From Clostridiaceae bacterium (lineage in GTDB: Bacteria; Bacillota; Clostridia; Oscillospirales; Acutalibacteraceae), in contig JAEDML010000062.1 in the NCBI GenBank assembly GCA_016303035.1, positions 1 through 7,294 of the forward strand: a DNA stretch of 7,294 bases, given 5' to 3'. Below the pieces are notes generated by a model. The model worked only from the letters and a program-made list of their open reading frames with translations. It was not told where the DNA came from and made no database searches. The position numbers and the translations under genes were made by a program. Below, one piece after another: positions 1-6,164 of this stretch. Position 1 is the stretch's first letter; every line of letters starts with the position of its first letter.

Positions 1-121
1 AAAAGCGGTAGCCCGACTGCCTGTCAACCTCGGCAGGAATCAGAAGACCCTGCTTTTCATAAAACCTAAGTGCCTTGACCGTAAGCATAGAAAGCTTTGA
101 AAATTCGCCGATTTTAAACAT
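1..121 (-). CDS. MerR-family transcriptional regulator, N-terminal part (cut by window edge)
   Basis: Forty codons are visible and the gene continues beyond the left edge. The product starts MFKIGEFSKLS and carries a MerR-type winged-helix DNA-binding domain: the helix-turn-helix (FKIGEFSKLSMLTVKALRFYE) runs directly into the GLLIPAEVDRQSGYRF wing that is conserved in MerR proteins, especially those with a GyrI-like effector-binding C-terminus (BltR/TipA type). The effector domain is not in view, so the ligand is unknown. Two ATGs are adjacent at 124-122 and 121-119. The second is preferred because it stands 7 bases from a GGAGG, whereas the first is only 4 bases away. A MerR-type promoter lies just upstream, so autoregulation is likely. 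It follows the AlkD-like gene on the same strand after about 70 bases. The family assignment is confident; the subfamily is inferred. Confidence 0.88.
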   Translation of the reverse strand, partial: MFKIGEFSKLSMLTVKALRFYEKQGLLIPAEVDRQSGYRF

Positions 122-141
122 CATATCGCCTCCGCGGACTT

Positions 142-172
142 ATCATAAGCTATCCCCTTAGAGGAGAGTCAA
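142..172 (-). promoter_or_regulatory. MerR-type promoter/operator with 19-base spacer
   Basis: Reading the minus strand, a TTGACT -35 box (172-167) and a TATGAT -10 box (147-142) are separated by exactly 19 bases. The spacer region holds an imperfect dyad, CTCTCCTCTAAGGGGATAG (168-150), in which 7 of 9 base pairs match around the centre. An overlong 19-base spacer with a dyad between the boxes is the hallmark of promoters that MerR proteins activate by DNA untwisting. It lies directly upstream of the MerR-like gene, which suggests autoregulation. Binding by that protein is inferred. Confidence 0.82.
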
Positions 173-196
173 CATATTTTTTAATAATTTTACCGA

Positions 197-877
197 TTAT
201 CTTTTCAAGGTCCTTAAATAGGTCTTCTGCGCATCTGTAATACGGTAGCTTTCGGTTGCCTTTTGAATGGTTTTGTTATGTACCCAACGGGTAAGAATAT
301 TATTTTCAAGGTAGGCAATAGTGCTTTCCCACTGCTTTGCAAGCGCAGTTGCGAAATACCACGCCGTCATCATATTAACATAGTATTCCGAGCTTTCCGT
401 ATTTGACGCCTTTTCTAAATACTTTTCATCGAACAAACCGTCAAGAAAATATGTCATTAAACATTCTATGCCGAAGCGCAGGGTATAGGTGCTGTCCGAA
501 CTAAGCCATCGGTCAACTTCGTTGACAAGCAAATCGGTATTCTTTTTAAATGCCTTCGGACGGATACCGTCGCAAACCGCCCAGTTGTTTACATAGGGCA
601 GAAAGCGATTAAGCTCGCGCAAACATTCGTTAAAATCCTTGATCTCGTTTATTATGAACGCGTGAAGCATATTTTCTTCGTGGAACCTGTGAGGTAACAA
701 ACTCAAATACTCCCCGATATTATTATCGTTTTTAAGTTCTTTTGCAAGCGCGCGCAAAAGCGGCGACCTGACTCCTATAATACTTTCGGGGCTTATGTTG
801 GGTATAAGCCTTGCAGTAAAGAGCTTATATTCGTTATCCTTTATAGAGAAAAGTTTTTCTAAAATTCTATCTCTCAT
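197..877 (-). CDS. AlkD-like DNA alkylation repair glycosylase (HEAT-like repeats)
   Basis: The 226-residue product matches the DNA alkylation repair family (AlkD type) in length and motifs. Family members excise N3- and N7-alkylated purines in the cytoplasm, starting base excision repair; they are all-helical HEAT-like repeat proteins. W99 and D103 in the segment NNWAVCD match the W-x3-D pair of Bacillus cereus AlkD (W109/D113). R134 and W173 lie in the expected helices, 39 residues apart, as are AlkD R148 and W187. The catalytic aspartate and the aromatic cleft therefore appear intact. The start is placed at the ATG at 877-875, because the longer reading frame only adds residues overlapping the upstream flavodoxin gene. 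There is no good Shine-Dalgarno site, and the start overlaps the flavodoxin stop by 11 bases, so translational coupling is likely. Substrate range within the AlkC/AlkD group cannot be read from sequence alone. Confidence 0.85.
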   Translation of the reverse strand: MRDRILEKLFSIKDNEYKLFTARLIPNISPESIIGVRSPLLRALAKELKNDNNIGEYLSLLPHRFHEENMLHAFIINEIKDFNECLRELNRFLPYVNNWAVCDGIRPKAFKKNTDLLVNEVDRWLSSDSTYTLRFGIECLMTYFLDGLFDEKYLEKASNTESSEYYVNMMTAWYFATALAKQWESTIAYLENNILTRWVHNKTIQKATESYRITDAQKTYLRTLKR

Positions 878-1382
878 CTTTGCTGTACCACTCAAGAATA
901 GGGGAAAGGTTTTCAGCGGAGACAAAATCGCCGCCGTCCGCAAGCATTTTCAGCATTTTATCTTCGTCGGGAGTGCGGTCGGATTTATTCGCAAGACCTT
1001 TTCCGACGGTTTTTGCCATAATACTCATCATAAATTTATAGACTCCGTGAAGCTTGCTTATATCAAAGCCTCCTTGAAGGGTAAAAACAGGCAGTTCTTT
1101 CGGTAGCGCATTATTTTTTCTGATATCATTTATCTGCGAGCCGCTTTCTCCCATTCCAACACCGCACACGGCCGAGACGGTAAAGCGCTTTGAAGCCCTT
1201 TTGTATCCCTTTACAACTCCTGCCATAAGCCAGCCGAGGTAAATAACAGGGGTCCCTTTGTCAAGCACCGTTGCGTCTTTAAGCGAATAAAAGGGAAGCC
1301 CCGTCTCTTTTGACAGTAACTCGGCATATTTTTTGGTATAACCTGTATTTGAGGTGTAAACTACTGCGCATATATTTTTCAT
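867..1382 (-). CDS. flavodoxin-domain protein (Flavodoxin_5/HemG-like)
   Basis: The 171-residue product begins with a flavodoxin fold. A beta strand (ICAVVYT) leads into a phosphate-binding loop TSNTGYT at residues 10-16, the T/S-x-T-G-x-T motif that holds FMN phosphate. A second strand and loop (VIYLGWLMAGVVKGY, about 46-60) and a QGGFDISKLHG segment near residue 103 resemble the Flavodoxin_5 group that includes protoporphyrinogen oxidase HemG. It is expected to bind FMN and transfer electrons in the cytoplasm. Nothing in the sequence or its neighbours supports a haem role, so no gene symbol is given. The ATG at 1382 is supported by GGAG about 7 bases upstream. It is the first gene of a two-gene overlapping unit with the AlkD-like glycosylase. 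Confidence 0.8.
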   Translation of the reverse strand: MKNICAVVYTSNTGYTKKYAELLSKETGLPFYSLKDATVLDKGTPVIYLGWLMAGVVKGYKRASKRFTVSAVCGVGMGESGSQINDIRKNNALPKELPVFTLQGGFDISKLHGVYKFMMSIMAKTVGKGLANKSDRTPDEDKMLKMLADGGDFVSAENLSPILEWYSKDER

Positions 1383-1442
1383 AATATCTCCGTTCTGCCG
1401 CTGTGATAAGCCTGCGGCTGTTAGACTTAATGTGTATATAAA

Positions 1443-1471
1443 ACTGTATTACATAAATATAAATCTTCCAA
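1443..1471 (-). promoter_or_regulatory. possible sigma-A promoter for the flavodoxin/AlkD pair
   Basis: On the minus strand TTGGAA (1471-1466) and TACAGT (1448-1443) are spaced by 17 bases in the 100-base gap between the ygiQ stop and the flavodoxin start. This would give a leader of roughly 50 bases. The match is moderate in an AT-rich stretch. No minus-strand terminator is visible after ygiQ, so read-through from ygiQ could also supply transcription. Confidence 0.4.
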
Positions 1472-1482
1472 AAAGGAGTAAT

Positions 1483-3360
1483 TCAGGTATTTTTAGGCTT
1501 GTGTATATTGCGGATGGTCTTTTTAGACCGTCCGTTTTTCTTTGCCTTAGGCGAACCTTTTATGTTATCCGGCGCTACAAGACAGTTTTTACCCGTACCG
1601 ATAAGGTCGTACCGTCCCGCCTTTTTTAGGGCTGACAGCACAAGCGCACGGTTTTCGGGCTTATAGTACTGTAAAAGGGCGCGCTGACGCGCCTTCTCTT
1701 CGGGAGTGCGGGGAACATATATAGGTTTCAGCGTATACGGGTCAAGCCCCGTGTAGAACATACAGGTGGAAACGGTGCCCGGTGTCGGATAAAAATCCTG
1801 CACCTGTTCGGGGTGCATACCCTCCTTTTTAAGAAAGCGCGACAGCTCAATAGCGTCATTTACCGTGCTCCCGGGGTGCGAGGACATAAGATACGGCACA
1901 AGGTATTGCTTCTTTCCGGCGCTTTCGGTAAGCTCGTAAAACCGCTTTTTAAATTTGTTGTAGACCTCTATTTTAGGTTTACCCATTGCCTTAAGCACAT
2001 TGTCGGAACAGTGCTCGGGCGCCACCTTAAGCTGTCCGCTTATATGGTGGTTTATAAGCTCCTTAAAAAATGTCTCGTCACGGTCGGCAATCAGGTAATC
2101 GAACCGTATACCTGAGCGTATAAATACCTTTTTTACCTTAGGAAGAGCTCTGATTTCTCTAAGCAGCTGCAAATAATCACTGTGGTCTGCCTTAACCGCA
2201 GGGCACATTTCGGGCGCAAGACACTTTTTATCTGCGCATAAGCCGCGTTTTAACTGCGCCCCGCAGGACGGGGAGCGGAAATTTGCTGTGGGACCGCCTA
2301 CATCGTGTATGTACCCCTTAAAATCAGGCATTTCGGTTATTTTTACGGCTTCTTCAAGCACCGATTCGTGGCTTCTTGAAGAAATCTGCCTGCCCTGATG
2401 ATATGCAAGCGAGCAGAAGTTACATGCGCCGAAGCAACCGCGGTTATGAATAATAGAAAACTTTACTTCCTTTATTCCGGGCACTCCTCCGAGCGGCTCA
2501 TAGCTTGGGTGGTAATCCCTCATAAACGGCAGGGAATAAACTTTATCCATTTCCTCGGTATTAAGCGGCGGCATAGGCGGATTTTGTACTACAATAAGGT
2601 CTCCGTGGCGCTGAATAACGGTTCTGCCGCGAACGGCGTCATGCTCCTCCTGCTGAATTCGGCAGGATATTGCGTATTGCCGCTTGCCTTTGTCGTCAGG
2701 ACGCGAAACCTGCTCGAAAGACGGACATTCGCGCGCGTTCAGGGCTTCGTAATCGTTGGTTTTTACAAGGTAGCAGGTACCCCTTATATCCTTTAAGTCG
2801 CGCAAAGTCTCTCCGCCGCTTAATCGGTCGGCGATTTCAACAATATGCTTTTCGCCCATTCCGTACATAAGCAGGTCGGCACCCGAATCTATGAGTATCG
2901 ACGGTCTTACGCAGTCGTCCCAGTAATCATAATGGGCAAATCTTCTTAAAGAGGCTTCAAGACCGCCTATCGCAATCGGGACATCGCCGTAAAGCTCGCG
3001 CAGCTTCTTGCAGTAGACTATAACCGCCCTGTCGGGCCTTCCTCCGCTTTTTCCGCCGGCAGTATAGGCGTCGTCATGTCTGCGCTTTTTTGCCGCGGTG
3101 TAATGGGCGACCATTGAGTCAATATTACCTCCGTTTACCAGAAAGCTAAGCCGCGGTCTGCCGAAACGGCGGTAATCGTCATCGCTTTTAGGCTGAGGCA
3201 GAATACACACCTTATAACCCGCATTTTCAAGCACACGGGATATTATAGCCGTGCCGAAGCTCGGGTGGTCGACATACGAATCCCCCGTAACTATGACAAA
3301 ATCGGCTTCATTCCAGCCGTAATCACGCATTTCTTTTTTTGTTATCGGTAAAAAAGGCAT
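1483..3360 (-). CDS. ygiQ: YgiQ family radical SAM protein (UPF0313)
   Basis: The 625-residue protein is a full-length YgiQ-type radical SAM enzyme. The conserved N-terminal domain has the family signature VTGDSYVDHPSFG (about 24-36) and IGGLEASLRRFAHYDYW (131-147). The radical SAM core follows from about residue 295, with the CxxxCxxC cluster motif CFGACNFC at C309, C313 and C316, whose three cysteines should bind the [4Fe-4S] cluster that cleaves S-adenosylmethionine. A second conserved cysteine group (C366, C375, C380, C386) precedes the DHSDYLQLL segment and is typical of the family. A DUF3362-like C-terminal region (VQDFYPTPGTVSTCMFYTG) ends in a lysine-rich, poorly conserved tail of about 30 residues. 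The physiological reaction of YgiQ proteins is not established as far as I know. The start at 3360 matches the family N-terminus; its ribosome binding site (GTGGGATGAG) is weak. The extreme 3' end overlaps a plus-strand terminator hairpin. Confidence 0.95.
   Translation of the reverse strand: MPFLPITKKEMRDYGWNEADFVIVTGDSYVDHPSFGTAIISRVLENAGYKVCILPQPKSDDDYRRFGRPRLSFLVNGGNIDSMVAHYTAAKKRRHDDAYTAGGKSGGRPDRAVIVYCKKLRELYGDVPIAIGGLEASLRRFAHYDYWDDCVRPSILIDSGADLLMYGMGEKHIVEIADRLSGGETLRDLKDIRGTCYLVKTNDYEALNARECPSFEQVSRPDDKGKRQYAISCRIQQEEHDAVRGRTVIQRHGDLIVVQNPPMPPLNTEEMDKVYSLPFMRDYHPSYEPLGGVPGIKEVKFSIIHNRGCFGACNFCSLAYHQGRQISSRSHESVLEEAVKITEMPDFKGYIHDVGGPTANFRSPSCGAQLKRGLCADKKCLAPEMCPAVKADHSDYLQLLREIRALPKVKKVFIRSGIRFDYLIADRDETFFKELINHHISGQLKVAPEHCSDNVLKAMGKPKIEVYNKFKKRFYELTESAGKKQYLVPYLMSSHPGSTVNDAIELSRFLKKEGMHPEQVQDFYPTPGTVSTCMFYTGLDPYTLKPIYVPRTPEEKARQRALLQYYKPENRALVLSALKKAGRYDLIGTGKNCLVAPDNIKGSPKAKKNGRSKKTIRNIHKPKNT
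1511..1543 (+). terminator. intrinsic terminator on the plus strand, inside the 3' end of ygiQ
   Basis: A 10-base-pair stem, CGGATGGTCT (1511-1520) pairing with AGACCGTCCG (1525-1534), closes a TTTT loop and is followed by TTTTTCTTT (1535-1543). In plus-strand RNA every pair forms, with one G-U wobble. In minus-strand RNA that wobble becomes a C-A mismatch, and the sequence after the stem has no U-tract. The structure is therefore oriented to stop plus-strand transcription, antisense to ygiQ. No plus-strand gene is visible upstream of it in the window. It also encodes part of the YgiQ C-terminal tail. Confidence 0.7.
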
Positions 3361-3389
3361 AAACTCATCCCACTTTTAAATATATATTT

Positions 3390-3418
3390 ATTGTATCATA
3401 AAATAAGATGTTCCACAA
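3390..3418 (-). promoter_or_regulatory. probable sigma-A promoter for ygiQ
   Basis: On the minus strand a TTGTGG -35 box (3418-3413) and a TACAAT -10 box (3395-3390) are spaced by 17 bases, placing the transcription start some 25 bases before the ygiQ ATG. The -10 box matches consensus at five of six positions and the -35 box at three. It lies in the divergent gap shared with the plus-strand membrane-protein genes, and its -35 box overlaps the ribosome binding site of the opposite gene. Confidence 0.55.
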
Positions 3419-3422
3419 GGAG
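3417..3422 (+). promoter_or_regulatory. ribosome binding site deciding the start of the small membrane protein
   Basis: AAGGAG ends 9 bases before the ATG at 3432-3434. This favours that start over the in-frame ATG at 3408, which lies upstream of the site and has none of its own. Confidence 0.8.
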
Positions 3423-3431
3423 ATAAATCAT

Positions 3432-3680
3432 ATGGATGATTTTGAAAATCCTGAAAATATGCCCGAGGAAAATAAGCCCGAACGAAAATCAATTGCGGCT
3501 TCGCTGATTACGGCACAGGCAGTATGCACAGTAATAATACTCATTGCCGTTCTTGTTATGAAATACTTTTTCGGAGGTTATTATAAAACGGTTAAAAAAT
3601 GGTATGATAAAAACTTCTGCGCCGAAACTTCCATAAGTGAGGTGCTGGAGGACTCCGGCGGTGAGCGCGATGAGATTTAA
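3432..3680 (+). CDS. small single-pass membrane protein, possible reduced SpoIVFA-like partner
   Basis: The 82-residue product has an acidic, proline-rich N-terminus (residues 1-19), one hydrophobic membrane segment (about 22-47, ending LVMKYFFGG) and a short tail containing YYKTVKKWYDKNF and an acidic end. The basic/aromatic stretch after the membrane segment suggests a membrane-proximal helix. In many Clostridia the gene before the SpoIVFB-like M50 protease encodes an SpoIVFA-like protein: an N-terminal anchor followed by a LytM/M23 domain. This product resembles only the anchor and its following linker, and no M23 domain is encoded before the protease gene begins. A role in holding or regulating the protease is inferred from position and this partial likeness. 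The gene overlaps the protease gene by 11 bases, so translation is probably coupled. No strong plus-strand promoter was found in the upstream gap. Confidence 0.75.
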   Translation: MDDFENPENMPEENKPERKSIAASLITAQAVCTVIILIAVLVMKYFFGGYYKTVKKWYDKNFCAETSISEVLEDSGGERDEI

Positions 3681-4263
3681 GCTTTTCGGTACAGAAATAT
3701 ACGTTTCCTTTCTGTTTGCGGCGGTTATAACGGTTATGCTTGCAACCGACCGCACCGGTCTTGTACTGCCGGCGCTTTTTGCGGTGTTTATGCATGAGAT
3801 AGGCCACCTTTTTGCCATGTGGGTGGCGGAATGTGCCCCTAAGCAGATACGGCTTATTCCCGCGTCGGTTCAAATTGTAAGAGGATTGCCTAAACGAAAG
3901 GGCGGAGAGCTTGCCGTAGCCCTTTGCGGCCCCGCGGCAAATATAATTCTCTTTATAACACTTTACATAAACTATGCGTCCTTCGGTAATGAAACGTCGC
4001 TTTATTATGCTCTGCTTAATCTTGTGATAGGCGTGTTCAACCTTCTGCCGATAAACGGGCTTGACGGCGGTACCGTGATTTATCTTATACTTTGCCGTAA
4101 GCACGAGATTTACCGAGCGTCGCTTATCATGAGAATTATAACTGCACTTTCTGCGGCGGTGGTTTTGGTTACCGCGATTTTGATGGCGATAAACGGTAAA
4201 ATCAACATTTCACTTTTTATAATAGGAATCTATTTTTTAATAACCGCGCTGATAAAAATGTAG
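3670..4263 (+). CDS. M50 family intramembrane zinc metalloprotease, SpoIVFB-like
   Basis: The 197-residue, very hydrophobic protein is a site-2-protease-type intramembrane metalloprotease. The zinc motif HEIGH supplies H42 and H46 as ligands and E43 as the catalytic base, inside the second membrane segment. The NLLPINGLDGG segment (N124 to G134) provides D132, the third zinc ligand, as in the NPxDG-type motif of the family. About six membrane segments can be drawn (roughly 9-25, 31-50, 80-100, 110-126, 152-173, 178-196). No PDZ or CBS domain is present, which fits the compact SpoIVFB group that in Bacillus cleaves pro-sigma-K. Whether the substrate here is a sigma factor is unknown. The start ATG at 3670 has GGTGAG 4 bases upstream and lies within the end of the preceding gene. 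A longer frame from 3637 is rejected because it only adds residues inside the upstream gene and lacks a ribosome binding site. Confidence 0.92.
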   Translation: MRFKLFGTEIYVSFLFAAVITVMLATDRTGLVLPALFAVFMHEIGHLFAMWVAECAPKQIRLIPASVQIVRGLPKRKGGELAVALCGPAANIILFITLYINYASFGNETSLYYALLNLVIGVFNLLPINGLDGGTVIYLILCRKHEIYRASLIMRIITALSAAVVLVTAILMAINGKINISLFIIGIYFLITALIKM

Positions 4264-4292
4264 TTGAAAGAAATGTGCGTTTGTTGTATGAT
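4264..4292 (+). promoter_or_regulatory. sigma-A promoter for the radical SAM/DUF2344 genes
   Basis: TTGAAA (4264-4269) and TATGAT (4287-4292) are spaced by exactly 17 bases; each box matches consensus at five of six positions. Transcription would start near 4299, about 20 bases before the ATG at 4320, leaving room for the GGAG ribosome binding site at 4310-4313. No terminator separates it from the M50 gene, so read-through is also possible. Confidence 0.75.
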
Positions 4293-4319
4293 ATATAAAA
4301 ACAGGATACGGAGAAAAAT

Positions 4320-6164
4320 ATGGATAACAAACGCTTTGAGCAGCTGCTGCTTGCGGTTCAAAAGCCGGGAAGATACTCCGGCGGTGAGGTAAACAGTATT
4401 GTAAAAAACAAAGGTGATGTAGATGTAAGATTTGCATTCTGCTTTCCAGATACATATGAAATCGGTATGTCGCACCTCGGTATGAAAATTTTGTATTCTC
4501 AGTTTAACAAACGCGAGGATATATGGTGCGAGCGCGTTTTTGCACCTTGGATTGATTTTGAGAAGGTGATGCGCGAAAACAATATACCGCTTTTCGGACT
4601 TGAGAGCAGGGACAGTATTGCGGAGTTTGATTTTATCGGTTTTACCATGCAATATGAAATGTGCTATACCAATGTGCTTAATATGCTTGACCTTGCAGGG
4701 CTTCCGCTTAAAAGCTGTGACCGAAACGCCCTGTCTCCGATTGTAGTAGCAGGGGGACCGTGCGCCTGTAATCCGGAGCCGCTTGCGGATTTTATCGACC
4801 TGTTTTTCCTCGGCGAAGGGGAGGAGGTCGACCTCGAGGTAATCGACCTTTATAAGGAGGTTAAAAAGTCAGGCGGCAGCAAGCAGGAATTCTTATGCCG
4901 AGCGGCAAAAATCGAGGGCGTTTATGTACCCTCGCTTTACGATGTAGCCTATAATGAAGACGGAACCGTAAAATCGGTAACACCGTCGGACGGCGCGCCG
5001 GCTACCGTAAAAAAGCGTATTATTAAGGATATGGACAGCGCTTATTATCCTGATAAATTCGTAGTGCCGTATATTGAAATAGTGCATGACCGCATTGTTC
5101 AGGAAATCTTCCGCGGCTGTATACGCGGTTGCAGATTTTGTCAGGCGGGTTACATATACCGCCCCGTGCGCGAAAAAAGCGCAGATACCGTAAACCGCCA
5201 GGCAAGAGACTTATGCGCGAGCAGTGGCTATGACGAAATATCTATGTCGTCTCTAAGCACAAGCGACTACCGCGAGTTAGAACCATTGCTTAACAAAATG
5301 CTCGAATGGACCGAGCCGAATCATATAAGCCTTGCTCTGCCGTCGCTCCGCATTGATAATTTCTCGGACGAGCTTCTTCAAAAAATCAATCATGTAAGGA
5401 AAAGCGGACTGACCTTTGCGCCCGAGGCCGGAACGCAGAGACTGCGCGATGTTATAAACAAAAACATCACAGAGGAGGAGATACTTCGCACCTGCAGAAC
5501 TGCATTTGCCGGGGGATACACCGCGGTCAAGCTCTACTTTATGCTGGGTCTGCCCACCGAAACCGATGAGGATTTAAAGGGTATTGCCGACCTCGGTCAA
5601 AAAATAGTAAATGAATTTTATGCGCTTGAAAACCGTCCTCGCGGCAAATCGGTCACGGTTACAATAAGCGTTGCAACATTTGTACCCAAGCCGTTTACTC
5701 CGTTTGAATTCGAACCGCAGATAACCAAGGCGGAAATGGAGAGGAAACAGCAGTATCTCAGAAGCTGTATTACCACAAAAAAGATAACCCTTAACTGGCA
5801 CGATTCCTCTACAAGCTTTTTGGAGGGAGCCTTTGCGCGCGGAGACCGCAGAATGGGTAAAATAATCGAAGCCGCATATAAAAAAGGCTGCCGTTTTGAC
5901 GGCTGGAGCGAATGCTTCGACCTTGAAAAATGGCTTCAAGCGTTTGAGGAATGCGGAATATCGCCCGATTTTTATTCGGCACGCAAAAGGGAATTCGATG
6001 AGGTAAATCCGTGGGATCACCTTGATTACGGCGTTACAAAGAGATTTTTAACGGCACAAAACAAGCTCGCGCACAAGGCGGTAACAACCCCTAATTGCCG
6101 CGAAAAATGCGCAGGCTGCGGCGCCGATTGCTACGGGGAGGGCGTGTGCTATGAAAAACGTTAG
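4320..6164 (+). CDS. B12-binding-like radical SAM protein (TIGR03960 type)
   Basis: The 614-residue protein combines an N-terminal Rossmann-like region resembling the B12-binding domain of radical SAM enzymes (about 35-175, with DFIGFTMQYEMCYTNVLNML and FFLGEGEE) with a radical SAM core from about residue 250. The cluster motif is CIRGCRFC (C267, C271, C274). Other family landmarks are SLRIDNFS (342-349), the TFAPEAGTQRLRDVINKNI segment (365-383) and YFMLGLPTETDEDL (406-419). A C-terminal cysteine group, C593, C597, C600, C604 and C610, may hold another metal centre. The N-terminal region lacks an obvious DxHxxG cobalamin ligand, so true B12 binding is uncertain. The substrate of this family is not known to me; its usual clustering in Clostridia with rng, rplU and rpmA hints at RNA or ribosome-related work. 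The gene has GGAG 6 bases before the ATG, a strong own promoter, and overlaps the next gene by 14 bases. Confidence 0.93.
   Translation: MDNKRFEQLLLAVQKPGRYSGGEVNSIVKNKGDVDVRFAFCFPDTYEIGMSHLGMKILYSQFNKREDIWCERVFAPWIDFEKVMRENNIPLFGLESRDSIAEFDFIGFTMQYEMCYTNVLNMLDLAGLPLKSCDRNALSPIVVAGGPCACNPEPLADFIDLFFLGEGEEVDLEVIDLYKEVKKSGGSKQEFLCRAAKIEGVYVPSLYDVAYNEDGTVKSVTPSDGAPATVKKRIIKDMDSAYYPDKFVVPYIEIVHDRIVQEIFRGCIRGCRFCQAGYIYRPVREKSADTVNRQARDLCASSGYDEISMSSLSTSDYRELEPLLNKMLEWTEPNHISLALPSLRIDNFSDELLQKINHVRKSGLTFAPEAGTQRLRDVINKNITEEEILRTCRTAFAGGYTAVKLYFMLGLPTETDEDLKGIADLGQKIVNEFYALENRPRGKSVTVTISVATFVPKPFTPFEFEPQITKAEMERKQQYLRSCITTKKITLNWHDSSTSFLEGAFARGDRRMGKIIEAAYKKGCRFDGWSECFDLEKWLQAFEECGISPDFYSARKREFDEVNPWDHLDYGVTKRFLTAQNKLAHKAVTTPNCREKCAGCGADCYGEGVCYEKR

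Noticed and set aside
1390..1422. Short inverted repeat GCCGC/GCGGC in the flavodoxin leader, possible riboswitch or attenuator
   Set aside because: The stem is only 5 base pairs with a 12-base loop, there is no conserved riboswitch core, and no alternative structure is evident.
1432..1629. Plus-strand reading frame of 65 codons over the terminator region
   Set aside because: It runs antisense through ygiQ and through the terminator hairpin, has no ribosome binding site at its ATG, and its product has no recognisable features.
3361..3431. Plus-strand promoter for the small membrane protein and M50 genes
   Set aside because: TATCAT (3394-3399) is an acceptable -10 box, but nothing like TTGACA lies 16-18 bases upstream. 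Other pairings are weaker, so no promoter is called.
3408..3431. Earlier in-frame ATG at 3408 for the small membrane protein
   Set aside because: It precedes the AAGGAG site, has no ribosome binding site of its own, and would add only eight unremarkable residues.
3592..4104. Long minus-strand reading frame opposite the M50 gene
   Set aside because: It is a lysine/arginine-rich antisense shadow of the hydrophobic membrane-protein codons, with no start signal. The plus-strand frame carries the HEIGH and LDGG catalytic motifs.
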